Shown here: piece after piece, positions 10,994-21,729 of the stretch
Numbering within the stretch: the first letter of the stretch is position 1
Layout of the letters: each line of letters starts with the position of its first letter
Assembly (NCBI GenBank): GCA_948567375.1
Contig: OX419762.1
Span: 58,509,034 to 58,573,033, forward strand
Direction: 5' to 3'
DNA: 64,000 nucleotides
From: Lunularia cruciata
Lineage: Eukaryota; Streptophyta; Marchantiopsida; Lunulariales; Lunulariaceae
Translations under genes and position numbers: made by a program
Notes under the pieces: generated by a model
The model's database searches: none
Seen by the model: the letters and a program-made list of their open reading frames with translations, nothing else
Told to the model about the DNA's origin: nothing

Positions 10994-13722
10994 ATGGTCT
11001 GTACATTTCCACGATACCTGGTCGTCCTCCTGGTGATGAGTGCTGTTTCGCTGCTTTCACAAATCGCCGTCAGCCAATCCAGTATGTATTCTTTGTCTTT
11101 CAGAACTTGGAGTAAGGACTGTAATCATGTTAGGCCCGCTGCGTTCATTGTCGATTTGATAGATTCTTCTTGCTAATTACAATGACGCCTCTCTATCGGT
11201 ATCCTGCTCACGAGGCCACGAAAACCAAAAATCGGTCGCACTGTCGTATGAGTCCCGGTCGGTGAGAGATAATGATTCCTGAAGCGGGAAGAGTTTTCTA
11301 TGGATCTCTAAACTCCAGTGAGATGAATCGTGAGTGTACAAGGCGTCTGTGCTGGTCCATTACCAGATGGGGAGCGGGGGAGGAGCGCCTGTACTGACCG
11401 ACTAGCGAGGGAGAGCAGACCAGCGTCTGAGTATTCTATATTGTTCAAACATCTTATACTCCTGTTTATATCCTCGACCTTTCCCCATTCCTAACATTTT
11501 CAGCAATCAGAGTTAGCTATTGAGTTTAAAGATCTAATTTGTGAAGTCGTCTCCTTGAAGCCTTTGATATTAAGAATCTTCACAATGGTGGCCTCTCTTT
11601 ATACCTGAGTCGGCATCTTGCCTACCGAAGCAAAGAGTACTATGGTTGAATGCCACCTCCTCCGATTGTATGCGGTGAATTGAAAGGTTAACGCGGAGTT
11701 TATCTGCGAATCCGTAAGTGAAGATAGATACTTGTATTTCTGAACTCCTTTGTTTCCTTTGCAACAGACGCGACGTTCGACTACACTGAGGGTCCAAAAG
11801 GACCTGCCAATTGGGGCAGTGTATGCAAGAACGGCACTCACCAGTCACCAATCGATATTCTGACAGCTGGGCTTATCCCCGAGAGCACACTAGACAAGCT
11901 GAAGTTCGAATACAACTCTGCTGAAGCCATGGTTTTGAATAATAGAGAACATCTCCAACTGGAAGTAAGTTTACTTCCTAGAGGATTTCTGGGTAGACCT
12001 CATGTGCAGCTATTCCAAAATTCTAGTGATGTGAAGTTTCTCATGTATTTGCAGATGAGCCAATCAATCGGAAACCACCAAGGAAAATTTTACTACCGTG
12101 ATGTACAAGTCCCTGCTTGCAAGAACTGACATCAATCTAAACAGGCTCGAGATAGATACGAAGTGAGAAAGTCTCGTCCGTACATAAGTACGCACACATC
12201 GTATAATGAAGCTCTAAGATTCCAGAATCAATCTACTATTGATGCATGAAAGTAATAATGATATTACTGATAATACTGATATTACTGATAATAATGTGTA
12301 TCAGGTTGAAGGAGAGGATAGGGAGGGTTTTGGGACGTTGGAAATCCAAGAGGATGCCATGTCTCAAGGGGTTCGAGGAGGTTCGGCAGCACTGAACGAC
12401 AACGAGACGTATTATTTCACTAAATTCCACTTCCATTCTCCCAGCGAACACACAATTGACGGCAAAAGGTAGGGAACACGCTAATCCTTTGAATATCTGT
12501 TGTTTCGGTTGAGATCTTGATAGTTTTGATGATTCATTTCCTGACGGGAGAAGACATGCCAGGACGTAATTGTTCCGTTCTCGACAACCTTAAAGCTGGG
12601 AATCCCAGTTTTCAAATAAATTTCTCTTCATAAATTGCATATGATTCAACTCTTTAATCTACGTAGTTTAACTTCTACATTCACAAGGTTATTAAACAAC
12701 TAAATTATCTTGCAGTTATCCTCTGGAATTGCACTTGTTTCACACAACTCCAACTGGGAAGAGAGCAGTTGTTGGAATTCTGTTCAGGGAAGGCGCAGAA
12801 AGTCCCTTCCTCGCTGAGGTATTATCCGAACAACACAAATTTCGTAGAAGGATCAGATAGATAGATCAGATATTCATTCAAATGGTCTAGGAGTCTTGTA
12901 TCAGGGCAATCTTTTTCCTTTTCAGTACCAAGGCTTACATTCCTCTGAACTTATTCATGTCAGGTTGTAACTCCTGACTTTGGTGCATGCAGTTCTGGAA
13001 ATATCTCCCGGATTTGAAGATTTTGCCCCATGAATCAGAGATTGACTTCTCCGTGCTTCCTCTTAATGGATCATATGCCCGTTATGAAGGATCCTTGACT
13101 ACACCCACGCCCACTTGCGCTGAGCCAGTCACCTGGATTGTGCTTCTAAATGAGGTAGTGATCTTATCCACCACGTAAATATACACATTAGCATATTCTT
13201 ACTGTCGGTACCGCTTGTGCGGTAAAACATATATACTGCTTGTACGAGAATCTCGACTTATAGCATACTTGCAGTTGTGATATTTACGTCCTATGACGGT
13301 AATCTCATCCATTAGCAAACATGCGAGATCTACACCTCACCACATTCGGTGTTGTGCAGGATATCACAATGTCCGTAGCACAACTTGAACAATTCAAAAA
13401 GAGCTTTCCGGTAAGTAATCGTCATGTTCTGTACTTTCACTGCGTACTTGTCTGCAACTTGAGACTTGTTGCTGCATTACATGCATCTAACTCACCATGA
13501 AAACTTCGGCATTCGGTAATTATATAGGGTGTAAACAACAGGCCTGTCCAACCTCTGAACGGAAGGAAGGTCGTGGAATATAAGATTGCAACTCCCTCGT
13601 CGAAATCTGATGAAGAAAATGATAAATCATCTTCTTCAAACATCATCAGCACATGTGTGGCGAACCGGTACTGGTGGATACTATGGACTGGCGTCGTGCT
13701 CAGCTTTTTTGCTTCGCGATAA
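10994..13722 (+). CDS. Alpha-type carbonic anhydrase, secreted, 7 exons, GPI-like C-terminus
   Basis: Exons: 10994-11081, 11768-11964, 12305-12468, 12716-12818, 12993-13154, 13360-13410 and 13528-13722. All introns are GT-AG and phases join exactly to 319 codons plus TAA. The enzyme hydrates CO2 to bicarbonate. Residues 1-28 form a signal peptide. The family signature KFHFHSPSEHT followed by YPLELHLFH supplies the three zinc ligands His137, His139 and His156, with Glu143 and Thr220 (in GSLTTP) completing the Thr-Glu gate. Cys49 and Cys226 match the conserved disulfide pair, and N51-G-T is a glycosylation sequon. RPVQPLNGRKV closes the fold. The tail (Ser-rich 289-292, then hydrophobic 303-317 ending at the C-terminus) resembles a GPI-anchor signal or a membrane tail, suggesting an apoplastic, surface-bound enzyme. 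Oddities: the usual NNGH proton-shuttle motif reads NNREH, and LTTPTPTCAE carries extra residues relative to LTTPPCTE. The start is the first ATG giving a clean signal peptide. Confidence 0.9.
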
Positions 13723-14124
13723 GACATACATTGCGTGACAGTGTACTACTGAGATCTAGACTAATATGTAATTCGTCAAGGAGTCTCGAAGGTGTTTGCA
13801 AACAGGCGCTTGCCAACCCGGTTCCGCAATGGTGCTTCAAGTACGATCAAGCTACGTCAATTTCGAATACAGTTCCATTCACCGCGTCGTACACCCTCTC
13901 TGCGAGGTGAAAGGGAATAAGAGCTAACAGATCAAGGGAGGAGCAGCATCATCCAATTCTGACGCATTACTGTGATTCTGGATAAGAAACGAAGTGCTTG
14001 GCTCAAGTAACTCTAGCACCGCCAAAAATCACAATTCAGTCGGTGGAGATCAAGATCAAGCAAGATCATTATTGTATTAAACCATACAACTCAATTGTTG
14101 CATTCGTTTGTAGTGCCTTTCTAG

Positions 14125-14130
14125 AATAAA
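14125..14130 (+). terminator. Polyadenylation signal of the carbonic anhydrase gene
   Basis: AATAAA lies about 400 bp after the stop codon, in the context TCTAGAATAAAGCATTTATTG. A canonical signal at this distance is plausible for the 3' end of the transcript. Confidence 0.5.
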
Positions 14131-15599
14131 GCATTTATTGGAGTACAAATCAGCACATCGGTAAACAGATTACATCGTCTCTAGCTTCTGGCTCTGGTGG
14201 AATAATTGTAATTGGTAGGACTTACTTCATTGCAAAACCAGTTTACAGCGCTCGGGGTCGAAACGTAATTTGTCATGAGGTTTGTGCAGTAAAGCTGTAC
14301 GCCACGCTTTCTCGACCAGATCCAATGTCCGGTGTATGAAATATTTTCGGCTTACGATCCGTTCAATGCTCACGAGTTTTGATGTATGAAGTGTGTATGC
14401 ACAATTCATGGTTGATCGATCATATTTCAAGGTCTCATCATAGATGACTGGCTTCTGAGTACTACAACTGTGATACATGCACCCTTCATTTGAAAAATCT
14501 CATAATTCAACAACTGTTACGTGATTCAGGGTTGATCACGGATTATGCTTCAGCTAGTTATGTTGTCCGTTAATCTGGACATTCACTAGCAATGTATAGC
14601 TTTAAGCGTCGTAGTAACAAACATGCCTTTGCCGGAGTTTTTTTATGTAGTACAGCGAATTCGATGCTTCTGTTTGTTCGACCGTTCATATTCTTTAGAG
14701 CAATAAATGTGCATATATCTACGTACAGTACCGTACTCCCAAGATGACTGATTCAGAGACCGCAGTTTTTGAAATCGGGCTTTGATTCCACGTACGTGTG
14801 TAAAATAGTAGTAATGCTTACACTACTCCTATACTTCCTCTTCATGTCAGTATAGGCATAGGCTCTGTGGAATGAAACACTTGGCTCATGGCGTGGAAGT
14901 GCAGGCTAATTATTGACTAGGCATAACATTCTTTAGAACCGACAAGCGGTGAGTGGAATATTGAGTCCGGTCTTATGATCCTTTGGTCCATAGCAAAACG
15001 CATTAACTCGTCGAGATGGGCTTACCACATATCTCAGAAATACACATGTGTAGATCAAGTCATTCTGCATGTGCAACCTCCCTCAGTTAGATACAGTTAC
15101 AGAATAGTATGCATGAGCTTGCGTCCACCAGGGCTGGGTTGCCCTTACATAGGGACGTTTTGTCTTGCTTGAAGGCAAGGATTGCACCCTTTCCTAAATC
15201 TTAACGGACAAAGTCGAGCATCAACTGAAAGTTCCCTTACAGCGACGCCTAGGTCTAACACTATTTTAATTACATAATAAGAATTTGTGCGTTTGCAATC
15301 TTGATCCCGGAGATCCAGAGCTGCAAACTTGCAGCTTAATGTACAAAGAGTGAAGCTAGATGGCCGTCCGTGCTTCTCACTAACCATATCTTAATTCAAC
15401 TTTACATGAAAATTCGTAGAAGTGGATGCTTAGAACTGCGGCTGGAGGAACATGCACAGGAGTGTCGATCGTCATCAATCCAGGGATTTGTCCTGCGGGA
15501 AGTCTCAAGTCACACCTCAAATTCAGATGTCCTGCAAAGCATCCTATGTAAGCGTTGTGATTGGAAATACCGCACGTGCAGTTGGAAACGAAACGATGA
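14131..15599. other. Spacer between the two tail-to-tail CA copies
   Basis: No coding signature on either strand. Several 60-85 residue open frames (for example 15370-15627 plus) have no recognisable domain and overlap antisense frames. The right part probably contains the old 3' flank of the inverted CA pseudogene. Confidence 0.4.
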
Positions 15600-16162
15600 A
15601 GAGCTTCCTAAAAAAGCCCACCAGTGATACGCTGGCACTAAGGTGGAAAGAAATGTAAAATACTGGGTAGTTGTCGTTTATATGGGAGTTGATACCTGGT
15701 GTAGATCTCATAACAGGGAAAAGGCTATCATATATAGAATACATGAATCCCAATCATTCGTCAGAATCGTAACAAGATGCGCATTCCTTGTCTGCTAATT
15801 CTGATACCATTGCACCTCGCAGAGACTGTGTATATCTTACCGCGTAGGACGAAAGCCGAGTACCATGCCAACCCATACCATACCCCAGTACCGATCAGCC
15901 TCATAAATGCTGATGAAGTGAGAAGCAGATGAATAATCCTCAGATCTCGACGATGGAGTTGACGCTATGTATCCACGACCTTTCTTTCGTTCAGAGGCAG
16001 GCCTGTTGTTTACACCCTGTATATGTATCAAAAGACGAACGTTTCATTGTGAGTTTTATGCAAGTAATGCAACAATACATCTCCAGTTGCAGGCAAGTAC
16101 ACTGTGAAAGTTGGAGTGTAGAACACGACGGTCACTTCCCAAAAAGCTTCTCTTGAATCTTT
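15600..16162 (-). pseudogene. Alpha-carbonic anhydrase pseudogene, 3' part (end of exon 6, intron 6, exon 7)
   Basis: The minus strand from about 16020 to 15837 reads GVNNRPASERKKGRG and then a Ser-rich spacer and the tail DRYWGMVWVGMVLGF. This matches exon 7 of the intact gene (GVNNRPVQPLNGRKV and RYWWILWTGVVLSFF). The preceding intron 6 also aligns, including the TTGCTGCATTAC-like tract and the same exon junction, and the 3' flank shares CTCTGCGAGGTG. The conserved core QPLNGR is lost, and the exon 6 donor appears to be GGAAGTGA rather than GTAAGT. It lies tail-to-tail with the intact gene and is probably the 3' continuation of the fragment at 19889-20835. Confidence 0.75.
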
Positions 16163-16919
16163 AACGCTGTGGCTACGGGCTATGGTGACGAGCCTTGTTG
16201 TTGGAGCGAGTAAAGCTGAGTTAGAGTAGATTAGAGAGCTTCGAGTTGAGTAAAAGCTAATTCCTTGCAATGATTGAAAGGAGAGGTTTTTACCACCTGG
16301 ATTCGAGCACTTGGAAGTCCTGACATTGAACTGTCAGAGAACTGCAGAGAAAAGCAAAGATTTTGAAAATTCAAAAATTTAGAAAGGAAGAGTTTGCACC
16401 TGGCAGTGGTGGAGTAATGGACTAGATGACATTTAGGCTATCAGAAATGAACTGATAGTGAGACAAAGAGCAGTCCCGCGTTTACCTACAGTTCACACAG
16501 TCTTGAACAAGGTCTACCCGAGCTCTGGTGAATTTTTTTTTCAAAAGTTGATATGGCTCAAGTCGAGCTCCTCTAAGTAGGATAGACTTGCAAGTGCAGA
16601 AGACAGGAAACCACAAAGCAAGCCATTACATACCACCCCATCAGCAACCCACACAATCTTATCCGGATTGCCCATGGGGGTGGGCATTGGTCTAGCCCAA
16701 CATCAAGGGCAAGCCAGATGCTTACATATGAGGGCAGAGGTCACCACTCCACCTCCTCCACCAGACCCACCTTGTACAACTATCTTCTCTCTTCAAGCTC
16801 CACTAGACTCTTACTCTTGGTTACACTCTCTAGATCCTATCCATGCATTCTTACCAGGGTTACCTAGACCTTGTATGTATACCAGGATCCCAATGCCACT
16901 ATGATAGCTTGTAGGTTCC

Positions 16920-19490
16920 ACACTCTCCATCCTAGTGCAAGCCATTTTAGCAGATGACCAAGGAAAAAATATATCTACATGGACCTTATTAGCACTGACC
17001 CCATAGTGGACTCTGCTCCCACCAATGCATGGAGGGGCATCAGGACATAAAGAGACTGCCTCTAGGATTCATCATTTATTTAGAGGAGACTAGTCTAGGA
17101 TGAGTATACCATATGGGTACTTGCAATAGCAAGAAGGATTGTAGAGTCTCCATAATCCCATGCCCCACCCCCAGAGCATTGCTGCTTCCGGCTCTCCCTA
17201 ATGTTAGGCCAAGTCAGGAAGTATAGATGGGCAGCCCAGGCCCTAGCCCCCTCTCAGCCAGCACCCATCTCTTTAGATACCCTTTTTGCATTATAGACAC
17301 TTCATCCTCTGACTAAGGAGGAGATTCCCTCATTGCTTCTTGATTATCTCCCAAATGAGGAGCTACACCTTACAGAGTATGTCTTTGCTAACGATTTATT
17401 GCATTCTCACATTTTTCGGTGTGAGGACCATCTAGACTAGTCTTTGAGCATCAACGTGAGTGTCTTTCTCTAGACATCCTAGATTTGGGGTTTCCTCTCC
17501 TCTTTGGTGCATCCCATGTCCTTGCCATATCAAAGGAGACATTTGGTTTTTTCCCCATTGCTATTGGGGATTTATTTTTGTGTTTAGTCTCACATTCCAG
17601 CAGCTTATGACTACAAGATTCTTTCTCTTGTTTTTTGTCTCCACATCATTATGTAATTGCTACTCCAAGGTGATTATTGTTGGCATTAGAGCATCCTTGG
17701 ATCTACACCTTGATCGGGTGGTTTTCCAAGTGGATGTCTCAAATGCCTTCAATACCATACCTTGCACAACTTTGTTGTGTGCTTTTTGTTCCATTGGAAA
17801 TAAGATTCACTCCCTCATTCTGTTTTTTTGCACATTTTATGGCATAGACCCCACTTTGTTGTATAGTCACCATACTACTATTAGAGACTTCATACAGATG
17901 ACATCGGCTGAGAATGCATGGCAAGAGATCCCCTTGGGAGGCCTCTTTTTGCCAAAAGTTACTGCATAGCATTACAGGAGGTTGCCATGGCGTTCCCATC
18001 ATGTCTCTTTTCCTCCATCTCAAGCCCTTTAAAGGACGTGGTCTAAGTAGTAAAGGCTTTCATGGACAGCTTAGAACCTTGAGTTTACAAGTGCAAAGTC
18101 ATAACTGCAAGGTATGGAGCCCACATGCAGTTTTCAATCCCTTAGACTTTCCACTTGGATTCCAATTCCCAATAGGATGTGTGAGAGTTCTAGGGTCTCC
18201 ACTAGGGGTAGAGTATTATTGCAACACGTTCAACTTGGACACTCTAATACATGCGACAATCCATGCTCACTTACTCCTAAGGCTGGAGAACACACAAGTA
18301 GCAATCCATCCTAGTATGTAGCTATCTCCCCCAAGCCTCTTACTTAACTTACACATACCCTCCTACAAAGGCACTTCTACCCCACTTGTGCACTTTTGAT
18401 AGCACCATATGGTACACCTTCTCCACTTTCCTAGGAATATGAATACTTCCTCGAGTATTAGAGGAGTGTAGACTACATATAGCACTACATATAGCCATGG
18501 GAGGATGTGGCCTCATATTACATTTGAGGTCTTTATAGGTGCTTGGGCCCTAAACTATTAGAGGAGTGTAGACTACATATAGCACTACATATAGCCATGG
18601 GAAGATGTGGCCTCATATTACATATGAGGCCTTTATAGGTGCTTGGGCCTAGCGGCCTCCTGATTAACCAATAGGTTTTGACATTAAGGGTGGGCTTTTC
18701 TATTAGCACTTGTTAAGGTAGTGGATTCAGATACCCATGACTTTCAAAGTTATCTGAGGTTGTCTTGTGACCCTTTACCAGCCCTTGCACATACAACACT
18801 CTCAACATTTTCAGGCTTTGTTTCACTAGACTCTAGGAAGATTCAAGTAGACATCAGTGAGCATATGTACCCCCACATTCTCTCTAGCATCCACAATAAT
18901 CCACCACTATTTGATAAAGCTAGGATTCTTTCATGTGGAGGGAAAGGCTCCATAGCTTGGCTCCATGCCTCTTCCTTGATGGAGGATTTTTTTTTCATAT
19001 ATGAGGAGTCTCTACAAACAATGTGCATATGTTTAGGATTCACTCATTTGGCCTTGGTAGGGCTACCAGACCAGTGCGCATGTGGTTTCACATATGATAC
19101 ATAGGGCATATATAGTTTGCGGTAGCTCTGGAAAGAGAGCACACTAGAGTACATGATGCCATCCGGGGTACAATGGCTCATGTCCTTCAATCTAATGATC
19201 TCATGTACAGTCTGAGTGGTGGTTGTACCTACCTCCACATTGGGTGAGAGCAATTATTGTCACATTTATAGATGGCTGGTGTACTTTGTATAATGTGGTG
19301 GTACCAAACCCTCTACAAGAAGAGACTCTAGTATGAGTTGCCATTCAGGCAAGGACAGAAACTACCATAGCAGCTCAGTGAAAGGAGTATCATTATGTGC
19401 CACCGCTTGTCTCCAATACCTTTATTCCCCTAGTTGTGGAGATTTTTGTGCATCTTTATCACCATTTTGATAGACTAGTTAGAAATGCAA
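16920..19490 (+). pseudogene. Reverse-transcriptase-like polyprotein, broken
   Basis: Several plus frames together resemble one RT family. Near 17700-17760 the text VVFQVDVSNAFN is the RT motif A region (D-V-x-N-A-F). Near 17918, DPLGRPLFAKSY corresponds to the QGDPLGGPLFALAHY motif and continues as a FPSCLF strand. Near 18100-18180, CKVWSPH and then RVLGSPLG match the region after the catalytic YxDD. Near 18721-19104 and 19240-19460 there are C-terminal blocks (AWLHASS, GFTHLALVGLPDQCACG, VVPNPL, HYVPPLVSNTFIPLVVEIF) typical of the same family as I remember it. The [FY]xDD catalytic box cannot be found in any frame, and there are many stops and frameshifts, so the enzyme is dead. Confidence 0.6.
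18457..18649 (+). repeat. Tandem duplication, exactly 100-bp period
   Basis: The segment starting ATTAGAGGAGTGTAGACTAC at 18457 is repeated starting at 18557. Over 93 aligned bases (18457-18549 and 18557-18649) only about three differences are visible (GGGAGG/GGGAAG, CATTTG/CATATG, AGGTC/AGGCC). The duplication is much younger than the decayed RT element that contains it. Confidence 0.9.
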
Positions 19491-19888
19491 CATGAGGTTC
19501 CTCATAGTGAAGAGGGGCTATGGCTATTTTTCAAGCCATGCTTACCTCCTGCTTTGGATAGAGACTCTTGGTTAAACTGAGATGATCCCAAGCTTGGGGT
19601 TTGCATAGACAGGCAGCAGCTGTAGGAGTGCAGATCAAGTCCAGGGCCCTACCCTTGACTTACCTAATATACCGTTAGAGTACCTCTATCACATTGTACA
19701 ACATTATTTTTCTTTGTGCTTTTCTGTTGCCGGTTGTGTGGCTTCCCTGTGTGCGTTTTGATGGTCTCAGTTTGGCTTCGGTTTGTGACCCCTCCCCTTT
19801 GGACTCCATGCTTGGTTCCTTTCTTGCACTCCTTGGTGCGTTTGTATTCTTTTTTCTTTCCTTTGGGTCTTTATTTTGGGTGGCTTCA

Positions 19889-20835
19889 AACATCTTTAAT
19901 TGTTCAAGCTGTGCAGCAGATATTGTGGTATCCTGCACGACAGCAAATGCGGTTAGTGATAGATCCTGCATATTTGCTAGAGATTAGCTATAGATCCCGC
20001 CATATTTGCTAGAGATGAGATTAACGTAAATATCACAACGGCCAAACTGAGACCATCATAATTCTATCGGTCCAGTTTTTCTTCCAATATGACACGCACT
20101 ACATTTCTTCTACAGCATAACCGGTACCCAGGGTACGGATACGCAAAGGTGCACATTTACAGTGTGGATTAAGATCCCTAACCTCATTTAGAAGGACAAT
20201 TCAGGTGACTGGCTCAGCGCAAGTGGGTGTGGCCGTGGGTGGCGTGGTCAAGGATCCTTCGTAACGAGTGCATGATCCATTGGGAGGAAGTATTGAGAAG
20301 TCAATCTTTGGATGCTGATGGGGCAAAATATTTTAATCCGAGAGAGATTTCCAGAACTGCGTTAACAAAAGTAAGGAGTCAGTCTTTATGTGATCACGGA
20401 TTTGCTACACTGACTCCTTTAGTGTCCTTATAGAGAGACTCCTTATAGATGGGGCAACTGGAACAATGCAAGTAGAATAAAATGAAATCAATCGGAGACC
20501 TGGCTGGGTGTGGTTTCTCTCTGGTCATGGTCTTGTCAAGTAGACTTGGCAAAGACATTAGAAAGAATCTAATCAATCTTCGGTGCATTCATCGATAGGT
20601 AAGTTCTCAGAAATTGGCACGATTATCTGCTGCTCATAACTGATCTTTGGATTAATTCGGCAGCCAGGTTTTGAGAAGCTCTTACTTTCGAGAGGCCTCG
20701 TTTTCCTAGTACACGCATCAAACCCCGACTTTTTCTTAGGTCCTGGTAATTTGGAGTATTATTTCGCTTGAAACATTCGCGGAACAATTTGTCTGCGCTG
20801 GTGGGGTGACAAAGGATTTTTCATTTTTTAACCAT
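19889..20835 (-). pseudogene. Alpha-carbonic anhydrase pseudogene, 5' part (promoter fused to exons 5-6)
   Basis: Reading the minus strand: 20835 to about 20375 aligns with the CA promoter block (closest to the orphan copy at 45.77-46.15 kb, sharing ATCAGTTATGAGCA and AATGCACCGAAGA). The sequence then jumps at about 20372 straight into intron 4 and exon 5 (GCAGTTCTGGAAATC, then ILPHQHPKIDFSILPPNGS and CTRYEGSLTTPP, then TPTCAEPVT). Exon 6 follows near 19945-19897 as DTTISAAQLEQLK. TATA box, signal peptide and exons 1-4, with all three zinc histidines, are deleted. A TAA in exon 5 and a TGA in place of the conserved Trp after CAEPVT add further breaks. It is non-functional. Confidence 0.85.
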
Positions 20836-20906
20836 CTAAATTTCATGTCTAAATTTGAATTAAAAATGAGGAGTGGACTTTGAGTTTATGTTGAGCTCCC
20901 TAACTA

Positions 20907-21062
20907 CAACGTGTGAATTTGCTAATGCATAAGTCGCCATATTGTGTTTTCTCATTTCTTTATGTTACCACTCTATCTAGACCAGTTAGTGGAAATGCTT
21001 ACAAGGTGTGAATCTTGCTAATGCATTAGTCACCATATTGTCTCCTCTCATTTCTTCTTTAG
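20907..21062. repeat. Short direct duplication, about 95 bp apart
   Basis: ACGTGTGAATTTGCTAATGC at about 20910 and AGGTGTGAATCTTGCTAATGC at about 21004 begin two copies of a roughly 55-bp tract that both run on through CACCATATTGT-like and CTCATTTCTT segments. Confidence 0.7.
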
Positions 21063-21645
21063 GTCCTAAAACTAAAACTCTTAGCTTGTCTTCCTTCCCT
21101 ATGTGCCAACAACTTAAATATGTTGAGTTGGCTATTTTGTATAAATATATAGCACATATTTTTACAAGCATACAGGATCATCCTCGCAGCTATATCAAAA
21201 AGCGTTTTGAAAGCTCTCCTACTTTGTAAAATATTCTTCCCATCCTTTGTGTTTTCTACACGGTCGCCCTTTTCTTCTTTGTAAAATAGTGTACTCATGC
21301 ATAGGTTTACATGAGTACTTGAAACTCTAGCTTGGAATCTTGTCAAAGTTCGTTGTAGTAAATTTGAATGAGTACAAGAAGGTTACTGAGTCTATGAAGA
21401 ACTTTTTGGATGAGAAACCAAGCTTCATAGTATTGGAGAGATACAATAGCAAACTTTGTGGGATATGGATCAAGCTAATTGGATAGTCCCCTTCATCATT
21501 CAGTTTCGACCTGCAACAAGCTATCCGAAAACAACTAATTAGAAAGAAAGAAACCTGAATTACGTAGATCAAAGTACTTTAGATTCAAGAGGTGACAAAG
21601 GGTATACTCCATGTCTACGATGAGAAGATTCTGGGATATTAAAAC

Positions 21646-21729
21646 AAGAACTGATCCAAGGTAAAAAAGAATATCAAGGCTGTTAGTATTGAAAGCCTTG
21701 ATATCCCAATATGGCTTGGATCGGTTCTT
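21646..21729. repeat. Imperfect 84-nt foldback (pre-miRNA-like size)
   Basis: Outer arms AAGAACTGATCCAAG (21646-21660) and CTTGGATCGGTTCTT (21715-21729) pair with one mismatch. Inner arms ATATCAAGGCT (21671-21681) and AGCCTTGATAT (21694-21704) pair perfectly. The internal loops are about 10 nt on each side and the terminal loop 12 nt. Size and shape are those of a small foldback, but nothing proves expression. Confidence 0.6.

Larger units (their letters stand above)
16163..19888 (+). mobile_element. Non-LTR-type reverse transcriptase element inserted in CA pseudogene exon 6
   Basis: A decayed RT-bearing element occupies this interval. The CA pseudogene pieces on either side are in the same (minus) orientation and end at the same place in exon 6, and the octamer ATCTTTAA flanks the interval on both sides (about 16155-16162 and 19889-19896), which fits a target-site duplication. 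The ends are inferred from the CA homology. No LTRs or poly(A) tail were seen. The coding remnants are described separately. Confidence 0.55.

Noticed and set aside
11570-11851. Two overlapping minus-strand frames of 80-93 residues
   Set aside because: They lie across CA intron 1 and exon 2 in antisense, overlap each other in different frames and have no recognisable motif.
12239-12304. ATG-initiated extension upstream of CA exon 3
   Set aside because: The frame is open because of an AATACTGATATT-type repeat in the intron. The TATCAG/GTTGAA acceptor and phase 0 joining to exon 2 place the exon start at 12305.
13437-13727. Minus-strand 96-residue frame over the CA terminal exon
   Set aside because: Antisense shadow of exon 7 and intron 6. 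No domain, and the sense strand has a full gene with splice signals.
19694-20012. Hydrophobic plus-strand frames resembling a membrane protein
   Set aside because: They span the 3' end of the RT element and the antisense of CA pseudogene exon 6. Hydrophobicity comes from T-rich non-coding DNA.
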